Shown here: positions 23,959 through 32,813 of the stretch, piece after piece
How positions within the stretch are numbered: position 1 is the first letter of the stretch
Layout of the letters: every line of letters begins with the position of its first letter
Assembly: GCA_039925145.1 (NCBI GenBank)
Contig: JBDSZL010000057.1
Span: 1 to 42,172, forward strand
Direction of reading: 5' to 3'
DNA: 42,172 bases
Source of the DNA: JBDSZL01 sp039925145
GTDB lineage: Bacteria > Acidobacteriota > Vicinamibacteria > Vicinamibacterales > SCN-69-37
Position numbers and translations under genes: made by a program
The notes under the pieces: model-generated
What the model was told of the DNA's origin: nothing
Database searches by the model: none
Seen by the model: the letters and a program-made list of their open reading frames with translations, nothing else

Positions 23959-24302
23959 TTGTCCACCACTCCCTTGCACTTCACGCAGAACCGTACCCGC
24001 GTGCCGTCGTCGAGCACTCGTCGTCCCACACGCGTCGGTGCACCACACTCCGGGCACACGAGCTGGACGTTCGACAGGTGCAACGACGCCTCGCGCTCCA
24101 CGATGCCGCCCTTGATGTTCTTCTGCGGATTGGCCTTCGTGTGGCGCTTGATGATGTTGACGCCCTCGACCACCACGCGCCCCTTGTCTGGCAGCACTTC
24201 GAGCACGCGTCCACGCCGCACACGACCACTCGTGCTGGCATCCCGGCCGCTGATGACCTGGACCGTGTCGTTCTTCTTGATTCCCAGTGCGACTTTACTC
24301 AT
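23955..24302 (-). CDS. rplX: Large-subunit ribosomal protein L24
   Basis: 115 residues: an N-terminal KOW motif (GIKKNDTVQVISGRD), VVVEGVNIIKRHTKANPQ, and a C-terminal zinc-ribbon-like part with CPEC and CVKC. L24 starts 50S assembly and lies at the tunnel exit. The gene lies 55 bp after rplN and is translationally coupled to rplE. Confidence 0.97.
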   Translation of the reverse strand: MSKVALGIKKNDTVQVISGRDASTSGRVRRGRVLEVLPDKGRVVVEGVNIIKRHTKANPQKNIKGGIVEREASLHLSNVQLVCPECGAPTRVGRRVLDDGTRVRFCVKCKGVVDK

Positions 24303-24322
24303 GATTTCTGCTTCCGCTCGGC

Positions 24323-24345
24323 ATCCGGGCCCTCAGGCCGCGGAT
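24323..24345 (-). other. Stem-loop in the rplN-rplX spacer
   Basis: A 9-bp stem ATCCG+GGCC paired with GGCC+CGGAT, with one bulged G and a 4-nt loop, in the 55-bp spacer. No T-run follows. Confidence 0.4.
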
Positions 24346-24357
24346 ACGACGCCCGCG

Positions 24358-24726
24358 CTACAGCACCTCCGGTGCGAGCGAGATGATCTTCATGAAGCGG
24401 CGCTCGCGGAGCTCGCGGGCCACCGGCCCAAACACACGCGTCCCGATCGGATCCCCTTCGGCGCTGATAAGCACCGCGGCATTCCGGTCGAAGCGGATGT
24501 AGCTGCCATCGCGGCGCCGTACTTCCTTGCGAGTCCGCACGATGACCGCCTTGACGACCTGCCCCTTCTTCACTGTGGCATCGGGCGTCGCTTCCTTCAC
24601 CGACGCGGTCACGATGTCGCCGAGCCGCGCGTAGCGGCCCGTCGATCCGCCCACGGGGTTGATCACCGAGATCTTGCGCGCGCCGGAGTTGTCCGCCACG
24701 TCGAGCACGGTTTGCATCTGGACCAT
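24358..24726 (-). CDS. rplN: Large-subunit ribosomal protein L14
   Basis: 122 residues from the ATG at 24726 (MVQMQTVLDVADNSGARKIS), exactly the family length; the frame open upstream overlaps rpsQ and is a shadow. Conserved DRNAAVLISAEGDPIGTRVF and FMKIISLAPEVL are present. L14 forms intersubunit bridges. It lies 2 bp after rpsQ. Confidence 0.97.
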   Translation of the reverse strand: MVQMQTVLDVADNSGARKISVINPVGGSTGRYARLGDIVTASVKEATPDATVKKGQVVKAVIVRTRKEVRRRDGSYIRFDRNAAVLISAEGDPIGTRVFGPVARELRERRFMKIISLAPEVL

Positions 24727-24728
24727 GA

Positions 24729-24980
24729 CTAAAGCTCCTTTGTCCGCTTCACGACGCGCGTGACGACCCACCGCTTCCGCCGCGACAGCGGCCGGGCCGG
24801 CACCAGAGCGACACTGTCGCCGATCTTGGCTTCGTTCTTCTCGTCGTGCGCCATGAATCGCGACGTCAACCGCTGCTGTTTGCCGTACAGCCCGTGCCGC
24901 ACCTGCCGCTCGATGGTAACGACCACGCTTTTGGCCATCTTGTTGCTGACCACCTTGCCGATGATTTCCACTTTGGCCAT
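24729..24980 (-). CDS. rpsQ: Small-subunit ribosomal protein S17
   Basis: 83 residues, an OB-fold: GKVVSNKMAKSVVVTIER, then a loop containing AHDEKNEAKIGDSVAL and PLSRRKRWVVTRVVKR. S17 is a primary 16S binder. It is 2 bp after rpmC. Confidence 0.96.
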   Translation of the reverse strand: MAKVEIIGKVVSNKMAKSVVVTIERQVRHGLYGKQQRLTSRFMAHDEKNEAKIGDSVALVPARPLSRRKRWVVTRVVKRTKEL

Positions 24981-24982
24981 CG

Positions 24983-25183
24983 CTAGACGCCCTTCTCGCG
25001 CAGAACCGTTTTGACACGCGCCAGCTCGCGGCGCAGCGGGCGAATCTTGTTGCCAGACTCAGCCTGCCCCATCGACCGCTGAATCCTCAGCCGGAACACC
25101 TGATCCTCGAGCTCGCTCGATCGCTGGCGTAAGTCGTCAGCCGACAGGCCCCGCAACTCCGACAGTTGTTCGACCACCTTCAT
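24983..25183 (-). CDS. rpmC: Large-subunit ribosomal protein L29
   Basis: 66 residues forming a helical hairpin (VEQLSELRGLSADDLRQRS, then EDQVFRLRIQRSMGQ and RRELARVKTVLREK). It lies near the tunnel exit, next to the SRP and trigger-factor docking area. Its start overlaps the rplP stop by 4 bp. Confidence 0.96.
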   Translation of the reverse strand: MKVVEQLSELRGLSADDLRQRSSELEDQVFRLRIQRSMGQAESGNKIRPLRRELARVKTVLREKGV

Positions 25184-25605
25184 AGCTGCTTCTCCTCGGC
25201 AAAGCGCGTCGCAAACCGCGTCTTCATCGGCAGCTTCGCCGCAGCCAGCCGCATCGCAGCCTTGGCCTCAACCGGCGAGACCCCTTCCATCTCGAAGATG
25301 ATCCGACCCGGCTTGATGACCGCCACCCAGCCTTCGGGCGCGCCCTTGCCCTTGCCCATGCGCGTCTCCTGCGGCTTCTTCGTGATCGGCTTGTCGGGAA
25401 ACACTCGAATCCAGACCTTGCCGCCGCGCTTGATGCCGCGGGTCAGGGCGACACGGGCCGCCTCAATCTGGCGATCGGTCAGCCAGCACGGCTCGAGCGA
25501 CATCAGGCCGTAGTCGCCAAAGGCAACCGTCGACCCGCGCCACGCCAGGCCGCGCATCCGACCCCGCTGCTGCTTGCGGTACTTGACCTTCTTCGGCATC
25601 AACAT
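25180..25605 (-). CDS. rplP: Large-subunit ribosomal protein L16
   Basis: 141 residues, MLMPKKVKYRKQQRGRMRGL and onwards, with KVWIRVFPDKPITKKPQETR and MGKGKGAPEGWVAV. L16 contacts the A-site tRNA elbow and organises the peptidyl-transferase region. It is preceded by an 89-bp spacer after rpsC containing a hairpin. Confidence 0.97.
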   Translation of the reverse strand: MLMPKKVKYRKQQRGRMRGLAWRGSTVAFGDYGLMSLEPCWLTDRQIEAARVALTRGIKRGGKVWIRVFPDKPITKKPQETRMGKGKGAPEGWVAVIKPGRIIFEMEGVSPVEAKAAMRLAAAKLPMKTRFATRFAEEKQL

Positions 25606-25628
25606 GATGACAATTCCTCAGTTTGCTC

Positions 25629-25646
25629 GTGGGGCCCCAGCCCCAC
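25629..25646 (-). other. Stem-loop in the rpsC-rplP spacer
   Basis: Perfect 7-bp stem GTGGGGC / GCCCCAC with a 4-nt loop in the middle of the 89-bp spacer, about 24 bp before the rplP start. No T-run follows. Confidence 0.4.
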
Positions 25647-25694
25647 TCGCGCGCTCGGCCCCGCTTCTACGCGTGCGTGGCCTCGCGGACGTCG

Positions 25695-26375
25695 CTATGC
25701 CCGGGCCGCGCGGCGCGGCTGCCGGTATTCTTCTTCGCGCCCGACGCGGGGCGTGAGACGCTCGCCCTTGTAGAGCCACACCTTGACGCCAATACAGCCG
25801 TAGGTGGTGAACGCCTCCGCAAACCCGTAGTCGATGTCGGCCCGCAGCGTCTGCAACGGCAGCTGCCCGTGCAGATACCACTCGGACCGCGCAATCTCGG
25901 CCCCGTTCAGCCGTCCGGACACGCGCACCTTGATGCCGCGCGCACCGAACCGAAGCGCCGATTCGACCGCCTTACGCATCGCCCGGCGGAATGCCACGCG
26001 CTTCTCGAGCTGCATGGCCACCGACTCCGAGATGAGCTGGGCGTCGAGCTCGGGCTTCTGAATCTCGAGAATGTTGATGAACACCTCGCGACCGGTCGAC
26101 TTCTGCAGCTCCTGCCGCAGCCGATCGACCTCCGTGCCCTTGCGCCCGATGATGATGCCCGGACGCGAGGTGTGGATGTCGACCTTGAGCTTGTTGGCGG
26201 CACGCTCCACGTCGATGCGGGCCACACCGGCGTGCGAGAACCGCCGCTTCAGTTCGCCCCGGAGTTTGAGATCCTCGTGCAGCAGCTTCGCGTAGTCCTT
26301 GTCGGCGAACCATCGCGACCGCCACGTCTTGTTGAATCCCAACCGGAAGCCGTACGGATGAACTTTCTGGCCCAT
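25695..26375 (-). CDS. rpsC: Small-subunit ribosomal protein S3
   Basis: 226 residues, starting MGQKVHPYGFRLGFNKTWRS. The KH domain contains the GIIIGRKGTEVDRL motif, and the C-terminal domain has GRLNGAEIARSEWY and GVKVWLYKGE. S3 lines the mRNA entry channel. It is 38 bp after rplV. Confidence 0.97.
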   Translation of the reverse strand: MGQKVHPYGFRLGFNKTWRSRWFADKDYAKLLHEDLKLRGELKRRFSHAGVARIDVERAANKLKVDIHTSRPGIIIGRKGTEVDRLRQELQKSTGREVFINILEIQKPELDAQLISESVAMQLEKRVAFRRAMRKAVESALRFGARGIKVRVSGRLNGAEIARSEWYLHGQLPLQTLRADIDYGFAEAFTTYGCIGVKVWLYKGERLTPRVGREEEYRQPRRAARA

Positions 26376-26413
26376 AAGAGTCCTTCGTCCTCAGTCGATC
26401 GTCTGTCGCCCGC

Positions 26414-26845
26414 TCAGGCCTGGTCGGCAGCTGGCTTGGCCGGCTTGGTCTTTTGTGGTCGCTTCGGCCGCGCCGCCGGCGCCACCGTGGCACTCCGCTT
26501 CACCGGCCGCTCGGCGACTTCCACCGTCAGGTGCGCCATCCGCTTGACGACGCGAAACGCGCGGCCCATCGGGGCAGGGCGAATACGCTTCATGCTCGGC
26601 CCCTGATTGGCCCAGCAGCCAGTCACGAACAGCCGGTCGACGTCGCCGCCAAACTCGGGCTTCTGCTGCGCATTGGCAATGGCCGACCGCAGCGCCTTTT
26701 CGATGTCCTTCGCGATCATCTTGCGCGAGAACTTCAACGTGGCGAGGGCGCGCGAGACGTCAGAACCCCGAATCTGGTCGAGGACGAGCCCGGCCTTCTG
26801 GGCCGACGTGCGCACGTACTTCGTAGTGGCCTGCCCGGTTGCCAT
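26414..26845 (-). CDS. rplV: Large-subunit ribosomal protein L22
   Basis: 143 residues. The core (about 1-112) has the VRTSAQKAGLVLDQIRG start, the extended hairpin that reaches into the exit tunnel, and GRAFRVVKRMAHLTVEV. The last 30 or so residues are a Lys/Pro/Ala-rich tail not needed for the L22 fold. It starts directly at the end of rpsS with no gap. Confidence 0.97.
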   Translation of the reverse strand: MATGQATTKYVRTSAQKAGLVLDQIRGSDVSRALATLKFSRKMIAKDIEKALRSAIANAQQKPEFGGDVDRLFVTGCWANQGPSMKRIRPAPMGRAFRVVKRMAHLTVEVAERPVKRSATVAPAARPKRPQKTKPAKPAADQA

Positions 26846-27148
26846 TTACGAGCCTCCCTTGGGACCCGACATCTGGGCGGCCTTCTCGGCCTTGGTGGTG
26901 TGCCCCTTGAACAACCGCGTCGGGGCGAACTCGCCAAGCTTCTGGCCGACCATGTTTTCGGTGATGTACACCGGGATGAACTTCCTCCCGTTGTGAACCG
27001 CAATCGTATGGCCCACCATTTCCGGGGCGACGGTCGAACGCCGCGACCAGGTCTTGATGACCTTCTTGTCGCTCTCCCGGTTCATCGCTTCTACCTTCTC
27101 GAGCAGGTGGAGGTCGATGAAGGGTCCTTTTTTGAGTGATCTGCCCAT
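26846..27148 (-). CDS. rpsS: Small-subunit ribosomal protein S19
   Basis: 100 residues from the ATG at 27148 (MGRSLKKGPFIDLHLLEKVE); the open frame upstream is the rplB shadow. Conserved IKTWSRRSTVAPEMVGHTI and HNGRKFIPVYITENMVG mark S19, which works with S13 in the 30S head. It lies 11 bp after rplB. Confidence 0.97.
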   Translation of the reverse strand: MGRSLKKGPFIDLHLLEKVEAMNRESDKKVIKTWSRRSTVAPEMVGHTIAVHNGRKFIPVYITENMVGQKLGEFAPTRLFKGHTTKAEKAAQMSGPKGGS

Positions 27149-27159
27149 GGTGCCCCTGT

Positions 27160-27984
27160 CTACTTCTTTCTGCGCTGCACGATGAACTTGTCGCTGCGCT
27201 TGTTGCGCCGCGTCTTGTAGCCCTTCGTCGGCTTGCCCCACGGCGTCACCGGGTGACGGCCGCCCGAGGTCTTGCCTTCTCCGCCGCCGAGCGGGTGGTC
27301 CACCGGGTTCATCGCGACGCCGCGCACGTGCGGCCGCTTGCCGAGCCACCGGTTGCGCCCCGCCTTACCGATCGACACGTTCTCGTGGTCGAGGTTGCCG
27401 ACCTGTCCGACCGTCGCGAGGCACTCGACGCTGATCAGCCGGATCTCACCCGATGGCATCTTGACCGACGCATAGGCGTCGTCTTTGGCGACCAACTGCA
27501 CCGCCGAGCCGGCCGACCGCGCGATCTGCCCGCCCTTGCCCTTCTTCAGCTCGACGTTGTGAATCATCGTGCCGAGTGGGATGTTGCCGAGCGGCAGACA
27601 GTTGCCCGGCAGGATGTCGACGGTCGTGCCCGACATGATCGGGTCGCCCACCTCGAGCCCCAGCGGGTGCAGGATGTAGCGCTTCTCGCCGTCGGCGTAG
27701 GTCACGAGCGCGATGCGTGCGCTGCGGTTCGGGTCGTATTCGACCGTGGAGACCTTGCCGGGGATGTTGAACTTGTCGCGCTTGAAGTCGATCACCCGGT
27801 AGCTGCGCTTGTGACCGCCGCCGCGCCACCACGACGTCAGTTCGCCGCGGTTGTTGCGCCCGCCGGTGCGTGGGAGCGACTCGGTGAGCGGCTTGTACGG
27901 CGCGTCGGTCGTGATCTCATCGAACGCCTGCACGCTCTGAAAGCGGCGGCCCGGTGATGTCGGTTTGTATTGACGAATAGGCAT
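27160..27984 (-). CDS. rplB: Large-subunit ribosomal protein L2
   Basis: 274 residues, MPIRQYKPTSPGRRFQSVQA and onwards. It has the two beta-barrel domains (VEYDPNRSARIALVTYADG, then GNCLPLGNIPLGTMIHNVEL) and the C-terminal GVAMNPVDHPLGGGEGKTSG with the conserved His near the peptidyl-transferase centre. It is essential for subunit joining. It lies 27 bp after rplW. Confidence 0.97.
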   Translation of the reverse strand: MPIRQYKPTSPGRRFQSVQAFDEITTDAPYKPLTESLPRTGGRNNRGELTSWWRGGGHKRSYRVIDFKRDKFNIPGKVSTVEYDPNRSARIALVTYADGEKRYILHPLGLEVGDPIMSGTTVDILPGNCLPLGNIPLGTMIHNVELKKGKGGQIARSAGSAVQLVAKDDAYASVKMPSGEIRLISVECLATVGQVGNLDHENVSIGKAGRNRWLGKRPHVRGVAMNPVDHPLGGGEGKTSGGRHPVTPWGKPTKGYKTRRNKRSDKFIVQRRKK

Positions 27985-28011
27985 CGTTCTGATCCCTGTG
28001 CTGACGTGCGG

Positions 28012-28302
28012 TTAGGCGCCTTCGAGGAAGTCCGGCACTTTTTCGCCGTCCCTGAGCCTCACCCAGGCCTTCTTCCAATCGGACCGCTGGCCGGAGAACT
28101 TGCCCTGCCGCTTGACCTTGCCGTGCATGATGCCCGTGCGCACCGATTCGACCTTGGCCCCGAACAGCTTCTCGACGGCGTGCTTGATGTCGATCTTTGT
28201 CGCGTCGGTGTGCACCGCAAACACGATCACCGTGGAACTCTCGCGCGCAATCGTGGTCTTCTCGCTGACCAGCGGGCGGCGGATGACGTCGGTCAACTTC
28301 AT
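28012..28302 (-). CDS. rplW: Large-subunit ribosomal protein L23
   Basis: 96 residues: MKLTDVIRRPLVSEKTT, the central VFAVHTDATKIDIKHAVEKL and a C-terminal KKAWVRLRDGEKVPDF. L23 is the docking protein for trigger factor and SRP at the tunnel exit. It overlaps rplD by 4 bp (ATGA). Confidence 0.96.
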   Translation of the reverse strand: MKLTDVIRRPLVSEKTTIARESSTVIVFAVHTDATKIDIKHAVEKLFGAKVESVRTGIMHGKVKRQGKFSGQRSDWKKAWVRLRDGEKVPDFLEGA

Positions 28303-28919
28303 CCCAACACCTCCTGCAGCCGCTCGACCGCGGCGCGTGTCGCAATAATGCGCTTCGTGTTCATCACGTCGCGCGCCGTCAGCCGACCGCTCTGCACCAG
28401 GGTCACCCCGGGGAGATTGCGAGCCGACAGGACGAACTTTTCGTCGAGCTGCAGGTCCACGACGAGCGTGCGCCCCGTCGCGCCCAGGCGCGTCAGCAGT
28501 TCGGCCGCCGCCTTGGTCTTGATCTCGCCGGCACGGAGCTCGTCGACGACGATGACCGCACCCTCACGCAGCCGCGCCGTCAGCGCCGCGCGCAACGCGC
28601 CGCGCTCTACTTTCTTTGGCAGCGCGTAGTCGTAGCTGCGCGGCTGCGGCGGAAACACGGTGCCGCCATGGCGCCAGAGCGGCGAGCGCGTCGATCCGGC
28701 CTGCGCGCGTCCGGTTCCCTTCTGCTTGTACGGCTTCTTGCCGCCGCCACTGACGAGCGCCCGGTTCTTCGCCTTGTGCGTCCCGCGCCGCTCGGCGGCA
28801 TTGGACCGAACCACCGACTCCCAGATCAAATCTCGCTTGACGGGGCCCGCAAAGACCTCGTCATTCAGATCGACCGAGCCGACCTTGGTGTTTTCGCCGT
28901 TCACGACATCGAGAGTCAT
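28299..28919 (-). CDS. rplD: Large-subunit ribosomal protein L4
   Basis: 206 residues. The tunnel-lining loop (about 45-100) contains the conserved KPYKQKGTGRAQAGSTRSPL and GGTVFPPQPRSYDY; the globular part has DELRAGEIKTKAAAELL. L4 reaches the exit tunnel next to L22 and in E. coli represses the S10 operon. It lies 24 bp after rplC. Confidence 0.97.
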   Translation of the reverse strand: MTLDVVNGENTKVGSVDLNDEVFAGPVKRDLIWESVVRSNAAERRGTHKAKNRALVSGGGKKPYKQKGTGRAQAGSTRSPLWRHGGTVFPPQPRSYDYALPKKVERGALRAALTARLREGAVIVVDELRAGEIKTKAAAELLTRLGATGRTLVVDLQLDEKFVLSARNLPGVTLVQSGRLTARDVMNTKRIIATRAAVERLQEVLG

Positions 28920-28943
28920 GCGATCTGTTCCTGACTGGGAAAG

Positions 28944-29621
28944 TTACTTCTTGCCCTTTTTCTTCTCGACCTGGGGCTTCGGATCGGGCTTGCGCGCCAC
29001 GGCACGCCGCACGACGACCACGCCCCCTGGCGCTCCAGGCACCGCCCCGCGCAACACCAGCAGGTGGTTCTCCATGTCGACGCTCACCACCTTCAGATTG
29101 CGCGTCGTCACGCGGTCGGCCCCCATGCGTCCGGCCGCCCGCATGCCCTTGACGACACGCGAGGGGAACGAAGACGCACCAATCGATCCGGGCGCGCGAT
29201 GGAACATCGACCCGTGCGTGGCCGCGCCACCGGCAAAATGATGCCGGCGCACAACGCCCTGAAAACCCTTGCCGCGGCTGGTGGCGATCACGTCGACCCA
29301 GTCGCCCATGTTGAACATGCTGGCCAGCACCTGGTCGCCTTCTTTCAGCGCCTCGCCGCCCGCTGCGAGCTTGAGCTCGCGCGTGACGCGCGCCGCCGGC
29401 ACGTTGGCTTTCTTGAAGTGCCCCACGGTCGGCTTGTTCGCCTTGGCCGCCTTTTCATCGACGAGTCCCAGCTGCACGGCCTCGTAGCCGTCGGTCTGCT
29501 TCGTCTTCGACTGCACGACCACACAGGGGCCTGCCTTGATGACCGTCGCCGGCACCACAGTGCCATCGGTCAGGAAGACCTGGGTCATGCCCACTTTGCG
29601 TCCAATGATTCCGGTCACCAT
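28944..29621 (-). CDS. rplC: Large-subunit ribosomal protein L3
   Basis: 225 residues: MVTGIIGRKVGMTQVFLTDG, then the long loop toward the peptidyl-transferase centre (HGSMFHRAPGSIGAS and GVVRRHHFAGGAATHG). The C-terminus carries a Lys-rich tail (PKPQVEKKKGKK). L3 is one of the first proteins in 50S assembly. Its ATG directly follows six T residues and an AAGGGG ribosome-binding sequence that is part of a small hairpin. Confidence 0.97.
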   Translation of the reverse strand: MVTGIIGRKVGMTQVFLTDGTVVPATVIKAGPCVVVQSKTKQTDGYEAVQLGLVDEKAAKANKPTVGHFKKANVPAARVTRELKLAAGGEALKEGDQVLASMFNMGDWVDVIATSRGKGFQGVVRRHHFAGGAATHGSMFHRAPGSIGASSFPSRVVKGMRAAGRMGADRVTTRNLKVVSVDMENHLLVLRGAVPGAPGGVVVVRRAVARKPDPKPQVEKKKGKK

Positions 29622-29634
29622 AAAAAACCCCTTC

Positions 29635-29727
29635 GGGCTCGAGGCTCGAGGCTCGAGGCTCAGGGCTTCGGCGCGCGCTCAGGTTCAGGGACCGTGTCCG
29701 TGAGCCGTAAGCCGCAAGCCGCAAGCC

Positions 29728-29729
<2 letters not shown>
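29635..29729. repeat. Two short arrays of 7-bp tandem repeats in the rpsJ-rplC spacer
   Basis: The first array is three perfect GAGGCTC units (29641-29661) with a degenerate unit on each side. The second is GAGCCGT, AAGCCGC, AAGCCGC, AAGCCTT (29702-29729), and it runs into the rpsJ stop codon. The spacer is 106 bp and has no gene. Heptad arrays of this kind may arise by slippage and can vary between strains. Confidence 0.75.
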
Positions 29730-30063
<334 letters not shown>

Positions 30064-30117
30064 CTGCTCACTCTCACTCAAGGCCCAACGCGTGCGTCGG
30101 GGCCTCGAAATTGCGGC

Positions 30118-32226
30118 TTACTTGCCCTGAACCTTTGCGATGACTTCTTCGCTGACCGAATTGGGCGCCGGCTCGTACCGATCGAAGTGCATCGAGTAGG
30201 ACGCGCGTCCCTGCGTCCGTGACCGCAGGTCGGTCGCATAGCCGAACATCTCGGACAACGGCACGCGCGCGTTGATGATCTGCGTCCCGCCGCGCGCTTC
30301 CATCGACTGCAGGTGTCCACGTCGGCTCGTCAGGTCGCCGATGACATCGCCCATGAACTCCTCGGGCACGGTCACTTCAACCCGCATCACCGGCTCGAGC
30401 AGAACCGGATTGGCGCGCTTGGCCGCGTCCTTGAACGCCATGGACCCGGCAATCTTGAACGCCATTTCGTTCGAGTCGACGTCGTGATACGAGCCGTCGT
30501 ACAGGTCGATCAACACGTCGTCGATGGGATAGCCGGCCAGCACCCCTGTCGTCATGGCCTCGCGAATGCCCATGTCGATCGGCTTGATGAATTCTTTCGG
30601 AATCGTGCCGCCCACGATGTTGTTCTCGAACAGGTAGCCTTCGCCCGGCTTGCGCGGCACCAGACGAATCTTGGCGTGGCCGTACTGACCGCGACCGCCG
30701 GTCTGCTTGATGTAGCGACCTTCGCCATCGGCCGGGCGCGTCACCGTCTCTTTGTAGGCAACCTGCGGCGCGCCAACAGAGGCCTCGACACCAAACTCGC
30801 GCTTGAGGCGGTCGACGATGATCTCGAGGTGCAGTTCGCCCATGCCGGAAATCACGACCTGACCCGTTTCCGGATCCGTCTTGACCCGGAAGGTCGGATC
30901 TTCGGCCATCAACTTGGCGAGGCCCATGCCCAGCTTTTCCTGGTCGGACTTGGTCTTCGGCTCGATGGCCAGCGAGATGACCGGCTCGGGGAAGTCCATC
31001 GCCTCGAGAATCACGGGGGACTTCTCGTCGCACACCGTGTCGCCCGTCGAGACAGACTTGAGGCCCACGGCCGCGGCAATATCACCCGCGTAGACTTCCT
31101 TGATTTCCTCGCGCTTATTGGCGTGCATCTTCAGCAACCGGCCAATGCGCTCACTCCGCTGTTTCGTGGAGTTGTAGACCGCCATCCCCGACGTCATCAC
31201 GCCGGAGTAAACCCGAATGAACGTGAGCTGTCCCACGAACGGGTCGGTCATGATCTTGAACGCCAGCCCCGCAAACGGCGCATCGTCGGCTGCCGGACGT
31301 GCAATCAGATCGGCGCCCGGGTCGGCGTTCGGGTTGATGCCGTTCATCGCGGGAATCTCGAGCGGCGACGGCAGATAGTCGACCACGGCGTCGAGCAGGG
31401 GCTGTACGCCCTTGTTCTTGAAGGCCGACCCGCAGATGACCGGCACGAACGCCGCGTTCTCGCCGCGCACCGATTCGATGCAGCGCTTGCGGAGAGCGGC
31501 CTTGATCCGTTCCTCGGGAACCTCCTGCCCATGCAGGTACATCTCGAGAATCTGGTCGTCGACCTCGCTCACCTTTTCAATGAGCTGCTCGCGGTACATC
31601 TGGGCTTCGGCGAGCAAATCGGCCGGAATGTCGTCGACGATGTAGTCGGCGCCCATGGTCTCGTCCAGGTACCGAATCGCCTTCATCTTGACGATGTCGA
31701 CAACGCCGGCGAACTGGTCTTCGTTGCCGATAGGGATATGAATCGCGACGGGGTTGCCCTGCAGCTTCGTCTTGATCTGCTCGAACGTGCGCGCGAAGTT
31801 CGCGCCGATGCGATCCATCTTGTTGACGAAGCAGATACGAGGGACGCGGTACTTGTCGGCCTGCCGCCACACCGTTTCGGACTGGGGCTCGACGCCCGCC
31901 ACCGAATCGAACACCGCGACCGCGCCGTCGAGCACGCGGAGCGAGCGCTCGACCTCGGCCGTGAAGTCGACGTGTCCGGGCGTGTCGATGATGTTGATGC
32001 GGTGATCGCGCCACGTGCAAGTCGTCGCTGCCGACGTGATCGTGATGCCACGCTCCTGCTCCTGCTCCATCCAGTCCATCACGGCCGTGCCCTCGTGCAC
32101 CTCACCAATCTTGTAGGTGATGCCGGTGTAGAACAGGATGCGCTCGGTCGTTGTCGTCTTGCCGGCATCAATGTGGGCCATGATGCCGATGTTGCGACAG
32201 CGCGTGAGTGGAACTTGACGGGGCAT
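30118..32226 (-). CDS. fusA: Elongation factor G (canonical)
   Basis: 702 residues, full length. GTPase motifs are canonical: P-loop AHIDAGKT (17-24), switch I RGITI (59-63), switch II DTPGHVDF (81-88, with the catalytic His85) and NKMD (135-138). Domain IV has YIKQTGGRGQYGHAKIRLVP, and domain V ends with GRASYSMHFDRYEPAPNSV. It drives translocation and ribosome recycling. It lies in the str position after rpsG. A second, divergent EF-G-like gene is at 10408-12504. Confidence 0.98.
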   Translation of the reverse strand: MPRQVPLTRCRNIGIMAHIDAGKTTTTERILFYTGITYKIGEVHEGTAVMDWMEQEQERGITITSAATTCTWRDHRINIIDTPGHVDFTAEVERSLRVLDGAVAVFDSVAGVEPQSETVWRQADKYRVPRICFVNKMDRIGANFARTFEQIKTKLQGNPVAIHIPIGNEDQFAGVVDIVKMKAIRYLDETMGADYIVDDIPADLLAEAQMYREQLIEKVSEVDDQILEMYLHGQEVPEERIKAALRKRCIESVRGENAAFVPVICGSAFKNKGVQPLLDAVVDYLPSPLEIPAMNGINPNADPGADLIARPAADDAPFAGLAFKIMTDPFVGQLTFIRVYSGVMTSGMAVYNSTKQRSERIGRLLKMHANKREEIKEVYAGDIAAAVGLKSVSTGDTVCDEKSPVILEAMDFPEPVISLAIEPKTKSDQEKLGMGLAKLMAEDPTFRVKTDPETGQVVISGMGELHLEIIVDRLKREFGVEASVGAPQVAYKETVTRPADGEGRYIKQTGGRGQYGHAKIRLVPRKPGEGYLFENNIVGGTIPKEFIKPIDMGIREAMTTGVLAGYPIDDVLIDLYDGSYHDVDSNEMAFKIAGSMAFKDAAKRANPVLLEPVMRVEVTVPEEFMGDVIGDLTSRRGHLQSMEARGGTQIINARVPLSEMFGYATDLRSRTQGRASYSMHFDRYEPAPNSVSEEVIAKVQGK

Positions 32227-32262
32227 TACGGGATCCTTGGGTCCTGGGTGCTGAACTGACGG

Positions 32263-32736
32263 CTACCAGCGGTAGTGAGCAAACGCCTTGTTGGCCTCGG
32301 CCATCCGGTGCGTGTCTTCGCGCTTCTTGACCGCGCCACCGCGCATGTTGGAGGCGTCGAGAAATTCGTTGGCGAGCTTCTCCTGCATGGTCTTGCCGTC
32401 ACCCCGGTCGCGGGCATAGCCGGCCACCCAGCGGATCGCGAGCGAGAGACGACGGTTCGGGTTCACCTCAATCGGAACCTGATAGTTCGACCCGCCGACG
32501 CGCCGCGACTTGACCTCGAGGCTCGGCTTGGCGTTGTCGATCGCCTTCTTGAAGACCTTCAACGGGTCGTCAGCCGACTTTTCCTTCACGATTTCGAGCG
32601 CCTTGTACATGATTCGCTCGGCCGTCGACCGCTTCCCCCCACGCATGATCGTGCTGATGAACTTGGTCACCAGGGGGCTGTTGTAGATCGGATCGGCCGG
32701 GATCTCACGCTTCGCAATTTCTCGTCTACGCGGCAT
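32263..32736 (-). CDS. rpsG: Small-subunit ribosomal protein S7
   Basis: 157 residues: MPRRREIAKREIPADPIYNS, VTKFISTIMRGGKRSTAERI, then RVGGSNYQVPIEVNPNRRLS and the C-terminal HRMAEANKAFAHYRW. S7 nucleates the 30S head and in E. coli represses str translation. A 77-bp spacer with a hairpin separates it from rpsL. Confidence 0.97.
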   Translation of the reverse strand: MPRRREIAKREIPADPIYNSPLVTKFISTIMRGGKRSTAERIMYKALEIVKEKSADDPLKVFKKAIDNAKPSLEVKSRRVGGSNYQVPIEVNPNRRLSLAIRWVAGYARDRGDGKTMQEKLANEFLDASNMRGGAVKKREDTHRMAEANKAFAHYRW

Positions 32737-32793
32737 AGTTGTTCGCTTCGCTCAAAGCCAGGCCTGTGCGACCCGGGACTGACGACGACTGGC

Positions 32794-32809
32794 GAGCCCG
32801 TCGGGGCTC
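32794..32809 (-). other. Stem-loop in the rpsL-rpsG spacer
   Basis: Perfect 6-bp stem GAGCCC / GGGCTC with a 4-nt loop (GTCG), 4 bp after the rpsL stop. No T-run follows. Confidence 0.35.
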
Positions 32810-32813
32810 GAGC

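Noticed and set aside
30313..32259. 648-residue open frame opposite fusA
   Set aside because: Antisense shadow of a fully conserved fusA.
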